A stretch of DNA of 64,000 nt from Armatimonadota bacterium. GTDB taxonomy: Bacteria; Armatimonadota; HRBIN16. The DNA lies in the NCBI GenBank assembly GCA_026003175.1, contig BPGT01000001.1, positions 782,839 through 846,838 of the forward strand, given 5' to 3'. Position 1 is the stretch's first letter; each line of letters starts with the position of its first letter. Positions 14,204 through 24,051 of this stretch are shown here, one piece after another. Under the pieces are notes generated by a model. The model saw nothing but the letters and a program-made list of their open reading frames with translations. It made no database searches and had not been told where the DNA came from. Made by a program: the position numbers and the translations under genes.

Positions 14204-14233
14204 TTGACACCCTCTGCTATGTTTCGGTATACT
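14204..14233 (+). promoter_or_regulatory. Sigma70-type promoter of the ACT-lysC-atp operon
   Basis: TTGACA (14204-14209), an 18-base spacer and TATACT (14228-14233) give a near-consensus promoter, with transcription expected near 14240 and the first start codon at 14270. The -35 box begins on the last base of the flank repeat of the tandem array, so array gain or loss would change its upstream context. Confidence 0.75.
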
Positions 14234-14269
14234 AATGGGCGATTGAGAAATCCTTCGCGAACTGGCACG

Positions 14270-14794
14270 ATGAAGAAGAGCCGGCGAATGTATGAACATC
14301 TTCCGCAGCCGCGTGGCAGGCGGTTTTTTATTGAGCAGGAGCGCGGGGTCACCGACGTGCGCGTGGAAGTCGGGCTGGCGCACGTGCGGGTGCGTGCAGG
14401 CTCCGGCGAGAAAGGGTTGCAAAACCACTTGAGGATACTGGATGCCATCGCCAAGCAAGGGGTCAGCGTCTCGCTGGTGAAGATTCACCACGACTGGATT
14501 ACCTTTGCGGTGAGCCAGTCGGATGTACCGAAGGTAGCACAGTGTCTGGAGACGCTGGATATGGAGTCCAAGATAGTGCCCGACCTGGCGCTGGTGATTA
14601 CTGTCGCCTCTAACATGCGCGAGTCGGCGGGCGTGATGGCGCAGATTGCCGAAGCGCTGTGGGAAGCCAACGCTACCATTATCGAAACAGGCGACTCTCA
14701 CAACACGGTGCAGTGCCTCGTGCCCGAAGGTCGAGCCTTCGCTGCTGCTCAGGCGTTACGTCGCCGGTTCCGCCTGATGGAGGTGGCGTCGTGA
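14270..14794 (+). CDS. ACT-domain protein (aspartokinase regulatory-type)
   Basis: 174 residues. Two ACT-like beta-alpha-beta modules can be traced: GVTDVRVEVGLAHVRV...GVSVSLVKIHHDWITFAV (about residues 30-85) and LALVITVASNMRESAGVMAQ...NTVQCLVPEGRA (about 105-165), similar to the regulatory tail of aspartate kinases. No catalytic domain is present. It overlaps lysC by four bases (GTGA), so the two are translationally coupled, and it probably acts as a separate small-molecule sensor or partner of the kinase. ATG 14288 is an alternative start; 14270 was chosen for its position 30 bases after the predicted transcription start. Confidence 0.75.
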   Translation: MKKSRRMYEHLPQPRGRRFFIEQERGVTDVRVEVGLAHVRVRAGSGEKGLQNHLRILDAIAKQGVSVSLVKIHHDWITFAVSQSDVPKVAQCLETLDMESKIVPDLALVITVASNMRESAGVMAQIAEALWEANATIIETGDSHNTVQCLVPEGRAFAAAQALRRRFRLMEVAS

Positions 14795-16161
14795 AAATCC
14801 TGGTGATGAAGTTCGGAGGCACCTCCGTCGATTCGCCAGAACATCGCGAAATCGCCGCCCGCAAGGTGATACGCGCTAAGGAAGATGGCTTCGCGCCGGT
14901 GGTGGTAGTTTCTGCCATCGGCAGGCGCGGTGCTCCCTACGCCACCGATACCCTCATCGAGTTCCTGCGTGGTATTGACCCATCTGTGCCCCCCAATCCG
15001 CGAGAGATGGACCTGATGATGGCGTGTGGCGAAATTATCTCCACCGTGGTGATGGCACACACGCTCAAGACGATGGGCTACGATGCGGTCGCTCTCACCG
15101 GTGGTCAGGCGGGCATCATCACCGATAGCGCATACGGCAACGCGCGCGTGTTACAGATACATCCACAGGCGATCCGCCATTATCTGGAGGCGGGTAAAAT
15201 CGTGGTGGTGGCGGGCTTCCAGGGCGTAGCGGAGGACAAGCTTGGCTTCCATCCCGACATTACCACTCTCGGACGCGGGGGAAGCGACACCACCGCCTCC
15301 GCACTGGGGGCTGCGCTGAACGCTGTGGCGGTGGAAATCTACACCGATGTAGACGGCGTCAAAACCGCCGACCCCGATATCATTCCCGATGCGAAGACCC
15401 TGCCCGTCATCAGCTACGAAGAGGTAGCGGAAATCGCCCATCAGGGTGCGAAAGTGCTTCATCCTCGTGCTGCCGAAATCGCCATGCTCCACAATATCCC
15501 TCTCTGGGTGAAATGCACTTTTACCGACGAACCGGGCACGCTGGTCACCTCTGCCGAGGGCGCGGAGGGGGTAGACCTGCCGGAAGTGACCGGCGTTACC
15601 CACATCACCGGTAAAATCGTCTACCTGATTTTCCACATCGGGGAAGTGCCAGAGAAGTCGGAGATTGAGCTGCAAATCTACCGGATGCTGGCGCAGGCAG
15701 ACGTGAACCTGTACCTCAACAGCTACAGTCATGACACGCTGAGCTTCGCGGTGCCCCGCGACCGCTGGAGCCTGGTACAGAAGCTGCTGGACGGACTGGT
15801 GATGCCGGTGGGAACCCCTCCGCAACGTCTGGTCATCTTCCGTGTCGGCGAGAAGCCCACACAAGAATACCAGCTACAAAAGCAGATGCTGGACGCCCTG
15901 GGCAGCACCATCCCGGTGCAGGAAATTGTGGTGGACGTGCTCGAGAACTGCACCATGGTTTCCCTGATTGCTGCCAAACTCAGCCGCCGTCCGGGTGTGA
16001 TGGCGCTGTTCCTGCGCACACTGTATGAGGCAGGTATTCAGGTGCTGCAGACGGCGGACTCGGAGATGTCGCTATCCTGTCTGGTCAACGAGAGCGACGT
16101 AGAAAAGGCGGTGCGCGTGTTACATGAGCGGTTCGTTACCGACCGGGCATACGCCCGATAG
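14791..16161 (+). CDS. lysC: Aspartate kinase
   Basis: Phosphorylates aspartate in the first step toward lysine, threonine, methionine and diaminopimelate. 456 residues: an amino-acid-kinase domain (KFGGTSV at 6-12; GRGGSDTTASALGAAL near 162; TDVDGVKTADP near 186; HQGAKVLHPRAAEIA near 218) followed by two ACT domains with feedback-type motifs (DVNLYLNSYSHDTLSFAV; CTMVSLIAAKLSRRPGVM). It starts at GTG overlapping the upstream stop. It is unusual that this gene leads directly into an ATP synthase operon; the next gene begins 38 bases before the lysC stop. Confidence 0.93.
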   Translation: MKILVMKFGGTSVDSPEHREIAARKVIRAKEDGFAPVVVVSAIGRRGAPYATDTLIEFLRGIDPSVPPNPREMDLMMACGEIISTVVMAHTLKTMGYDAVALTGGQAGIITDSAYGNARVLQIHPQAIRHYLEAGKIVVVAGFQGVAEDKLGFHPDITTLGRGGSDTTASALGAALNAVAVEIYTDVDGVKTADPDIIPDAKTLPVISYEEVAEIAHQGAKVLHPRAAEIAMLHNIPLWVKCTFTDEPGTLVTSAEGAEGVDLPEVTGVTHITGKIVYLIFHIGEVPEKSEIELQIYRMLAQADVNLYLNSYSHDTLSFAVPRDRWSLVQKLLDGLVMPVGTPPQRLVIFRVGEKPTQEYQLQKQMLDALGSTIPVQEIVVDVLENCTMVSLIAAKLSRRPGVMALFLRTLYEAGIQVLQTADSEMSLSCLVNESDVEKAVRVLHERFVTDRAYAR

Positions 16162-16507
16162 CGAGCGGGAAGAACAGGGCGCGGAGGAGCCGCAGCTGCC
16201 CCAAACGCCCAAACTCCCCGAGCCGCCAGAAGTATCGAAGCCCGACCTGCGCTTGCCGGGCGAGCCTGCCAAACCTGCGGCTCCGATTAATAAAGGCATG
16301 CGGGCAATGGCGCTGGCAAGCACCATCGGGTTGTCGCTGGTGATACCGCCCGTGCTGGGCTATTTCGCCGGTCGCTGGCTGGACGGGCGGTTTGGAACAG
16401 AACCCATCCTGTCGATGGTGGGGCTCATTGTAGGTATTGTGCTGGGATTCGTGGAGATGGTGCGTATTCTCCAGCAGATTGAACGCGAGGAGCGCAAAGA
16501 GCGATAG
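16124..16507 (+). CDS. AtpZ/AtpI-type small membrane protein
   Basis: 127 residues. The first 55 are proline- and glutamate-rich and probably disordered (EEPQLPQTPKLPEPPEVSKP). Two membrane helices follow (MALASTIGLSLVIPPVLGYF and ILSMVGLIVGIVLGFVEMV) joined by a GRWLDGRFGTEP loop, the usual AtpZ hairpin. AtpZ/AtpI proteins help assemble or gate the F1Fo complex. It overlaps the end of lysC by 38 bases, so it belongs to the same transcript. Confidence 0.75.
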   Translation: MSGSLPTGHTPDSEREEQGAEEPQLPQTPKLPEPPEVSKPDLRLPGEPAKPAAPINKGMRAMALASTIGLSLVIPPVLGYFAGRWLDGRFGTEPILSMVGLIVGIVLGFVEMVRILQQIEREERKER

Positions 16508-16508
16508 A

Positions 16509-16925
16509 GTGGTGCAGGAGCTGCGTATTGCCTATAGAAGCATAGCGTGGACGGTTGCTATCGGCGGGTATCTGCTGCTGCATTACCGGCAATGGATGCC
16601 TGCGGCTGGGTACCTGGTGGGAGCCGGCTTCGCCGCGCTCGCATTGTGGAGTCTGCAGCAACTGGCAAACGCGCTGGGCACAACCGTTACCCAACCCTGG
16701 CGCTGGTGGTGGAAGGGCGCACTGTGGCGATACCCGCTGATGCTGCTGGTGCTTTGGGTGGTGTCTAGGCAGCCCATCCCTTTCATTGCGGGCTTCGTTG
16801 CGGGGGTAACCTTACTCCCGCTGGCGATGGGCGTGCTGGCACTGTGCAGGTTGTGGCAACGCCCGGCGTGGCTGAGCGTGCGTTACTGGACGCCTAAAAC
16901 GGTTCGCAGGTCACGGGAGCTGTAA
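16509..16925 (+). CDS. ATP synthase subunit I-like membrane protein
   Basis: 138 residues with four predicted membrane helices and a basic C-terminus (TPKTVRRSREL), the layout of ATP_synt_I proteins, which promote c-ring assembly. It begins one base after the preceding stop with two adjacent GTG codons (16509, 16512); the first is given. No strong ribosome site is seen, so translation is probably coupled. Sequence conservation in this family is low, and the call leans on topology and position before atpB. Confidence 0.65.
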   Translation: MVQELRIAYRSIAWTVAIGGYLLLHYRQWMPAAGYLVGAGFAALALWSLQQLANALGTTVTQPWRWWWKGALWRYPLMLLVLWVVSRQPIPFIAGFVAGVTLLPLAMGVLALCRLWQRPAWLSVRYWTPKTVRRSREL

Positions 16926-16946
16926 AGGAGGTTATCAAGGCAAAAG

Positions 16947-17639
16947 TTGGAAGAGCATCACGCTAGCCCATGGCTGTTTGTGGCAAACGCGGGGTTTGTG
17001 GCGGTACTGATCCTGCTGGCAGCGATAGCGGGAACACGCCGCATGGAGAAGATACCCCGCAGATTCTGGCAAAACGTGGCGGAGCAGACCGTAGAGTCGT
17101 TCCGCTTCTTCGCTGCCAGTGTCATTGGTCATGGCGGCGAGAAACATGCACCCTTCCTGGGTACATTGTTCATCTTTATTCTGGTGTCCAACCTGATTGG
17201 TCTGGTGCCAATTCTGAGCAAGGCAGCGCCGACCGCCAACCTGAACACGACCATCGCGCTGGCGCTGATTACCTTTTTGTATGTGCAGTGGCAGGGCATT
17301 CGCGCTAACGGCGTTGTGGGCTATCTGAAGCACTTCACGATGGGCACGCACTGGGCACTATGGCCCTTGATGGTGCCTCTGGAGATTATCGGCGAGCTGG
17401 CGAAGCCGTTATCGCTGGCAGTGCGTTTGTACGGCAATATGTATGGTAAGGAGCAGGTGATTATCGTGCTGGTGGGATTGGCGGCGTCGCTGCTGCCGAT
17501 ATGGTTACCTGTTCCTTTCCAGTTCCCGATACTGGTGTTCGGCGTGTTCGTGGGCTTCGTGCAGGCGCTGGTGTTCACGTTGCTGGCGGGCATCTATATC
17601 GCCCTGATGACGCAACACGAGGAGGAGCACGCGCACTAA
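16947..17639 (+). CDS. atpB: ATP synthase Fo subunit a
   Basis: 230-residue integral membrane protein forming the ion half-channels. The essential Arg is in LAVRLYGNMYGKE (near residue 160), and the C-terminal helices (FVGFVQALVFTLLAGIYIAL) are typical. The start is TTG. The obvious Shine-Dalgarno AAAGGAGG (16924-16931) is 15 bases away, rather far, with a weaker CAAGG nearer. The tail is His/Glu-rich (HEEEHAH). Confidence 0.92.
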   Translation: MEEHHASPWLFVANAGFVAVLILLAAIAGTRRMEKIPRRFWQNVAEQTVESFRFFAASVIGHGGEKHAPFLGTLFIFILVSNLIGLVPILSKAAPTANLNTTIALALITFLYVQWQGIRANGVVGYLKHFTMGTHWALWPLMVPLEIIGELAKPLSLAVRLYGNMYGKEQVIIVLVGLAASLLPIWLPVPFQFPILVFGVFVGFVQALVFTLLAGIYIALMTQHEEEHAH

Positions 17640-17702
17640 GATTGGCAACAACGGCGGCATGTTGTGCCGTTCTCATAAAACTCGAGCATAAGGAGGAAAA
17701 GC

Positions 17703-17969
17703 ATGGGTCTGTACCTTTTCGGACTGGCACTGGCGGTCGGTTTCGGCTTGCCGGTGGCGGTATTGTCCGCGGCGATTGGGCAGGGGCGTGCAGCTGCTGC
17801 GGCACTGGAAGGCATGGCGCGCCAGCCGGAGGCGGCAGGGAGCATCCGCACCTCGATGATTATTGCTCTGGCGTTCATCGAGTCGCTGGTCATTTACGCT
17901 CTGCTGATATTCTTCCTGCTGCAGGGCAAGCTGCCCAGTATCGAAGCGCTGGCACAGCTACCCAAGTAG
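17703..17969 (+). CDS. atpE: ATP synthase Fo subunit c
   Basis: 88-residue helical hairpin that builds the rotor ring; the RQPE loop is at 40-43. The ion-carrying Glu is residue 60 in AFIESLVIY. Aligned to the sodium-type ring of Ilyobacter, Gln27 matches Gln32, Glu60 matches Glu65, Ser61 matches Ser66 and Tyr65 matches Tyr70, while Thr67 is replaced by Leu62. This is a partial sodium signature; proton use is also possible. AGGAGG lies 7 bases before the ATG. Confidence 0.95.
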   Translation: MGLYLFGLALAVGFGLPVAVLSAAIGQGRAAAAALEGMARQPEAAGSIRTSMIIALAFIESLVIYALLIFFLLQGKLPSIEALAQLPK

Positions 17970-17971
17970 GT

Positions 17972-18000
17972 GAAGGCGGGGTGCGAACAGCACCCCTTCC
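17972..18000 (+). promoter_or_regulatory. Intercistronic hairpin between atpE and atpF
   Basis: GGGGTGC (17978-17984) pairs with GCACCCC (17990-17996) around GAACA, extended by GAAGG against TTCC. There is no T-run, so it is more likely a processing or stability element that favours atpE message (the c subunit is needed in many copies) than a full terminator. Confidence 0.55.
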
Positions 18001-18040
18001 ATATGCACATCATCAGTATAGCGAGGCAATGGGGTAACAG

Positions 18041-18547
18041 ATGGGCGAAGTGATGCATCAACTGGGTATCGAGCCCGCTGCCATCGTAGTGGAGATGGTT
18101 GGGTTCGTTCTGTTGCTGTTGCTGCTCAAGCGGTTTCTGTGGGAACCCGTCACCGGTTATCTGGAGCAGCGTCAGCGGGACATCGCGCAGACATATGATA
18201 AGGTGGAGCATACCCGCCAGGAGATGGAGCGCCTGCGCGGCGAGTATGAGCAACGCCTTGCCAACATCGAGGCGGAGGCGCGCGCTCAGATTCAGCAGGC
18301 GGTGAAAGAGGCACAGCAATTGCGAGAGCAGATACTGGCGGAAGCCCGCCAGCAGGCGGAGAAGATGGTACGCGATGCGGAAGAGAGCATCCGCTACGAA
18401 CGCGAGAAAGCGTTGGCAGAGATGCGCGCGCAGGTCGTAGAGCTGACTCTGCTGGCAACCAGCCGCATCCTGCAGGAGAGCGTGGACGACGCGCGGCACC
18501 GTAAGATGGTGCAGGACTTCATTGACCAGGTGGCAACCAGCGTATGA
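18041..18547 (+). CDS. atpF: ATP synthase Fo subunit b
   Basis: 168 residues: one N-terminal membrane helix (AAIVVEMVGFVLLLLLLKRF, about 13-32) followed by a long Glu/Arg/Gln-rich helix that forms the peripheral stalk. The C-terminus ELTLLATSRILQES is the delta-binding end of b subunits. Its last codon overlaps atpH by four bases (ATGA). Confidence 0.93.
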   Translation: MGEVMHQLGIEPAAIVVEMVGFVLLLLLLKRFLWEPVTGYLEQRQRDIAQTYDKVEHTRQEMERLRGEYEQRLANIEAEARAQIQQAVKEAQQLREQILAEARQQAEKMVRDAEESIRYEREKALAEMRAQVVELTLLATSRILQESVDDARHRKMVQDFIDQVATSV

Positions 18548-19083
18548 GAGAGGGTAAAGTAGCACGTCGCTATGCTCGCGCCCTGTTCAACGCGGCAGTG
18601 CGCACACAGGCGGTGGAAGCAGTTCAGGAGGCGTTGCAGCAGCTGTTAGATACCTTGCAGGCGCAACCGCCTCTGCAGCGATTGCTGTTGAACCCGCTGA
18701 TTCCGCGCGAGCGCAAGCAGCAGATGGTGCAGCAATCCATCGGTCGCCATACCCACCCTCTGCTGGCTTCGTTGCTCAATGTGCTGGTAGATAAGAGGCG
18801 CGAACGCTTGCTGCCTGAGGTGGCACGTGAATTCGGCGACCTGCGCGATGAGCACCTGGGTATCGTGCGGGTGCAGGTGTATACCGCCTATTCGCTGGAT
18901 AGCCAGCAAGAGCAGACATTGATTCATAGCCTGGAACGGCGTACCGGCAAGACGGTGGTCCTGCAAACCCATGTGGACCCGACGCTGATCGGCGGTATTG
19001 TGGTGCGCATTGGAGATACTATTATCGACGGTAGTGTACGTGGACAGCTGTTACGACTAAAACAACACTTGTTGAATGCTTAG
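18544..19083 (+). CDS. atpH: ATP synthase F1 subunit delta
   Basis: 179 residues, OSCP family, joining F1 to the b stalk. An N-terminal helical domain ([14 protein letters not shown]) and the C-terminal beta motif [22 protein letters not shown] are diagnostic. Confidence 0.93.
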   Translation: MREGKVARRYARALFNAAVRTQAVEAVQEALQQLLDTLQAQPPLQRLLLNPLIPRERKQQMVQQSIGRHTHPLLASLLNVLVDKRRERLLPEVAREFGDLRDEHLGIVRVQVYTAYSLDSQQEQTLIHSLERRTGKTVVLQTHVDPTLIGGIVVRIGDTIIDGSVRGQLLRLKQHLLNA

Positions 19084-19102
19084 GGATGAGGAGGCTGGAG
19101 CC

Positions 19103-20626
<1,524 letters not shown>

Positions 20627-20629
20627 ACG

Positions 20630-21502
20630 ATGGCAACACTCAGGCAGATACGACAGCGTATCCGTATCGCGCGCAATATCCAGCAAATCACCCGCGCGAT
20701 GAAGCTGATAGCTGCCGCGCGACTGAAGCGGGCGCAGGACCGCGTGCTGGCAGCGCGCCCTTATTCGGAGAAGATGCAAACGCTCATTGGCACGCTGGCG
20801 CTGGCAAGCGGTGAGATAGAGCATCCGCTTTTGCAAAGCCGTGAGCAGGTACGTCGTGTGGGCGTTTTGCTCATCACTGCCGACAGAGGGCTATGCGGCA
20901 GCTACAACACCAACATCATACGTCGTTGTCTGGAATTCGTGCAGCAATACGGACCGGAGCAGGTGCGCCTGTTGACGGTGGGCAAGAAGGGGATGCAGTT
21001 CATGCAGCGGCGCGGCTATTCGCCCGTGCAGCACTACACCGTCCCGCTATCCGGTCCCACTGTTGCGCACGCTCAGGAGATTGCCCGTACAGCGCAGGAA
21101 ATGTTCTTGTCGGAGGAGGTAGATGAGTTCTACCTGGCGTTCAGCCGCTTCCGCAGCGCGCTGGTGCAAATCCCTATCGTGCAACGTATCCTGCCTGTAG
21201 AGCAAGTGGAGTTGGAAGGTGGTCACGCTGCCCATTTGGAGTTCATCTTCGAGCCGTCCGCCGACGAGCTGCTTAAACGGCTGCTGCCACGCTATGTGTT
21301 CAATTTGGTCTTTCAGGCACTGCTGGAAGCTACGGCGAGTGAGCATGGCGCACGCATGACCGCTATGTCCTCCGCAACCGATAATGCGGGTAAAATGATA
21401 TCGACACTCACTCTCAACCTGAACCGCGCCCGACAGGCGGCGATTACCAAAGAGATACTGGAGGTGGTTTCGGGAGCGGAGGCACTGAAGGAGAGCGAGT
21501 AG
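20630..21502 (+). CDS. atpG: ATP synthase F1 subunit gamma
   Basis: 290 residues; central rotor shaft. The N-terminal coiled helix (TLRQIRQRIRIARNIQQITR, AMKLIAAARLKRAQ) and C-terminal helix (NAGKMISTLTLNLNRARQAA) with the middle Rossmann-like domain (ITADRGLCGSYN) are complete. atpD does not follow directly: four unrelated genes and 3.2 kb separate them. Confidence 0.95.
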   Translation: MATLRQIRQRIRIARNIQQITRAMKLIAAARLKRAQDRVLAARPYSEKMQTLIGTLALASGEIEHPLLQSREQVRRVGVLLITADRGLCGSYNTNIIRRCLEFVQQYGPEQVRLLTVGKKGMQFMQRRGYSPVQHYTVPLSGPTVAHAQEIARTAQEMFLSEEVDEFYLAFSRFRSALVQIPIVQRILPVEQVELEGGHAAHLEFIFEPSADELLKRLLPRYVFNLVFQALLEATASEHGARMTAMSSATDNAGKMISTLTLNLNRARQAAITKEILEVVSGAEALKESE

Positions 21503-21526
21503 CCTGTGCGCCCGGAGGTGATGGTA

Positions 21527-22879
21527 ATGTTGCGCCGTGTGTGGTTGCCCCTGCTGGCAGCATCGTGTGTGGTGTTGACGATAGGATGGGGGCTGGCACA
21601 GTCCCCGGACGTGGTGCGCCTGCCGGTGGTCTTTACCGAGAGCGAGGCGGTGATGGTTGCTCCGCCCGAGTTCGTAGCTCCACCGGAGGTAGTGGACGGC
21701 AAATGGTCATCCGATGGGCGTTATGCTATTGTCGTGCGGCGGTATGCGCGCCTTGTCGACCCGCAGAACCCACCGGAGCAGTTTCAGTGGTCTATTCTGG
21801 TGTGGGATAACCGCCAGAAGCGAGCTGTAGAGGTTTGGAAAGGCACCGGAGGGCAAAAGCTGGTGTCTGAGATACAGTGGATGGCAGGTGCACCTGTTGC
21901 GTTGCTGAAGATGCACGGCGGTGTGCGCGAGGTCGCAGAGGACGTTTGGGAGGAAACTATCGTCTTTGCGCGTGTACACGCCGCAAGCGGCACCTTGAAA
22001 ATCTTAGGAGAACCCGACCGCTGGAAGGAAATGAACGTCTCGCCAGTGAAGCCGTTCGCTCTCCTATTGGGAGAGCAAAGCTACCAGGTGCTTCGGGCGG
22101 ACGGCACGCTCAGCGCGCCCATCCCGTATGAGCAGGTGTTCGTACCGGGTGAATCGCGCCGCCCTTCGTGGACGTGGATGTTCGGAGCAACATGGACGGC
22201 AGACGGCACGAAACTGGTGACCGTGCTGCTCGACAAGACGCCTGAAGGGAAGCCCGAGAGGAAGTTTATGCTGATAGACCCTCTCTCGGGAACGAGCCAG
22301 TCTGTTTCGCAGGAGCCTCCGCTGTATGAGCCTGCTCCGCGCCGCCTCCCCCTGCGGGTGGAGGTAGTAGAGGGCGAGCTGAAGGCAGGGGATAGCGTGG
22401 CAGAGGTGCGCTCGGCATGGCTGGTGGGTAGCAAAGGGCGTACCTTGATATGCGCGGACGTGCAAGCGGCAGATTTGACTCCCACAGGGGAGGCAGTGTG
22501 GTATATCTCGCAGGGAGCGGCATGGGTAACGCCTCTGCGAAAGCTCACGCAGAAGCAGTACGATGCGCTACATCGCGAGGCGTTGCGCGAAACGGTCATG
22601 TCCAACGCTAAGCAGATTGGACTGGCGCTGCTGATGTACGTGCAGGACTACGACGAGACCTTCCCGCCCAACACAGGCAATGTACAGGATATTCTGATGC
22701 CCTACGTCAAGAATCAGCAGATATTCAACTTGCCCGGCACCAGCTTCTTCTACCTGATGAACACCAATACTCTGTCAAGCATCGACCGACCCGCAGAGAC
22801 GATGGCAGGCTACATCCAGACCCCGTACGGACGCGCGGTCATCTGGGTAGACGGGCACGTAACATGGCAAAGCGATTAA
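21527..22879 (+). CDS. Secreted protein of unknown function with Armatimonadota-type C-terminal motif
   Basis: 450 residues. A signal peptide (RRVWLPLLAASCVVLTIGWG, then LAQ) is followed by a beta-rich region with repeated phrases such as SDGRYAIVVRRYA, WSILVWDN and WTADGTKLVTVLL that look like propeller blades. The last 95 residues (SNAKQIGLALLMYVQDYDE near 358-376, then DILMPYVKN and GRAVIWVDGHVTW) match the C-terminal part of pseudopilin-like DUF1559-type proteins abundant in Armatimonadota and Planctomycetota. ATG 21527 is 8 bases after GGAGG; GTG 21506 is an alternative. Its place inside the atp operon, 24 bases after atpG, implies co-transcription. I cannot name a function. Confidence 0.65.
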   Translation: MLRRVWLPLLAASCVVLTIGWGLAQSPDVVRLPVVFTESEAVMVAPPEFVAPPEVVDGKWSSDGRYAIVVRRYARLVDPQNPPEQFQWSILVWDNRQKRAVEVWKGTGGQKLVSEIQWMAGAPVALLKMHGGVREVAEDVWEETIVFARVHAASGTLKILGEPDRWKEMNVSPVKPFALLLGEQSYQVLRADGTLSAPIPYEQVFVPGESRRPSWTWMFGATWTADGTKLVTVLLDKTPEGKPERKFMLIDPLSGTSQSVSQEPPLYEPAPRRLPLRVEVVEGELKAGDSVAEVRSAWLVGSKGRTLICADVQAADLTPTGEAVWYISQGAAWVTPLRKLTQKQYDALHREALRETVMSNAKQIGLALLMYVQDYDETFPPNTGNVQDILMPYVKNQQIFNLPGTSFFYLMNTNTLSSIDRPAETMAGYIQTPYGRAVIWVDGHVTWQSD

Positions 22880-22893
22880 GGCAGGGATGAATA

Positions 22894-23457
22894 ATGGCTG
22901 TTGCCGCAGAGAAAAAGACATACACGATAGACGACTTGTGGGAGTTGTCTCACAGGTTGAGAGACAAGCGTTTGGAGCTGGTCAGGGGGGAACTAAAAGA
23001 GTTGGCACCGGCAAATGACGAACATGGTTACCTTGCAAGCCAGATATTGCTAATCGTGGCGCAGTTTGTCAAACGACATCAGTTAGGCTACACTTTTGCT
23101 GCGGAGACGGGCTTTGTGTTATCGGAGGAGCCTGCGACAGTTCGTGCGCCCGATTTTGCGTTCCTTTCTCGCGAGCGAGCGCCGCAGGAGTGGACACGCC
23201 ATTTTGCCCGCTATGTGCCCGACCTGGTGGCGGAGGTGGTCTCTCCCGGCGACACCTTCAGCGAGGTGACAGAGAAGGTGGACGACTGGTTGCAGGCAGG
23301 GGTACGCATGGTGTGGGTGGTGGATCCGTCCAAGCGGGTAGTGTATGTGTATCGTGCGAACCAGCCTGTGCGTGTGTTGCATGCGGAGGATGTGCTAACA
23401 GGCGAGGATGTGTTACCCGGTTTCGAGTGCAAGGTGTCGGAGATTTTCGCACGATAG
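22894..23457 (+). CDS. Uma2 (DUF820) family putative endonuclease, copy 1
   Basis: 187 residues of the Uma2/DUF820 family, a PD-(D/E)XK-fold group whose biological role is unknown; families of dozens of paralogues are common in cyanobacteria and related phyla. Core motifs: APDFAFLSRE (Asp near 91), PDLVAEVVSPGD (Glu near 112), VTEKVDDWLQAG (Lys near 126) and VWVVDPSKRVVYVYR. Residues 47-61 are unique to this copy (LASQILLIVAQFVKR). It lies 15 bases after the preceding stop, within the ATP synthase operon. Confidence 0.85.
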   Translation: MAVAAEKKTYTIDDLWELSHRLRDKRLELVRGELKELAPANDEHGYLASQILLIVAQFVKRHQLGYTFAAETGFVLSEEPATVRAPDFAFLSRERAPQEWTRHFARYVPDLVAEVVSPGDTFSEVTEKVDDWLQAGVRMVWVVDPSKRVVYVYRANQPVRVLHAEDVLTGEDVLPGFECKVSEIFAR

Positions 23458-23472
23458 AGGCAGGGATGAGTA

Positions 23473-24036
23473 ATGGCTGTAGCCACGGCAAAGAAGACAT
23501 ACACGATAGACGACTTGTGGGAGTTGTCTCACAGGTTGAGAGACAAGCGTTTGGAGCTGGTCAGGGGGGAACTGAAAGAATTGGCACCGGCAAGCGAAGA
23601 ACACGGGTATCTCACGATGCGCCTCGGGACGCTGGTGACGGTATTCGTCATGCAACATCAGTTAGGCTACACTTTTGCTGCGGAGACGGGCTTTGTGTTA
23701 TCGGAGGAACCTGCGACAGTTCGTGCGCCCGATTTTGCGTTCCTTTCTCGTGAGCGAGCGCCGCAGGAGTGGACACGCCATTTTGCCCGCTATGTGCCCG
23801 ACCTGGTGGCGGAGGTGGTCTCTCCCGGCGACACCTTCAGCGAGGTGACAGAGAAGGTGGACGACTGGTTGCAGGCAGGGGTACGCATGGTGTGGGTGGT
23901 GGATCCGTCCAAGCGGGTAGTGTATGTGTATCGTGCGAACCAGCCTGTGCGTGTGTTGCATGCGGAGGATGTGCTAACAGGCGAGGATGTGTTACCCGGT
24001 TTCGAGTGCAAGGTGTCGGAGATTTTCGCACGATAG
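23473..24036 (+). CDS. Uma2 family putative endonuclease, copy 2
   Basis: Same length and frame as copy 1, 579 bases downstream. It is nearly identical from residue 62 to the end, but residues 47-61 read LTMRLGTLVTVFVMQ. The leader (GAGGCAGGGATGAGTA before ATG) is duplicated too, so whole gene units were copied. The catalytic-type residues are all kept, so it is not an obvious pseudogene. Confidence 0.85.
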   Translation: MAVATAKKTYTIDDLWELSHRLRDKRLELVRGELKELAPASEEHGYLTMRLGTLVTVFVMQHQLGYTFAAETGFVLSEEPATVRAPDFAFLSRERAPQEWTRHFARYVPDLVAEVVSPGDTFSEVTEKVDDWLQAGVRMVWVVDPSKRVVYVYRANQPVRVLHAEDVLTGEDVLPGFECKVSEIFAR

Positions 24037-24051
24037 AGGCAGGGATGAGTA

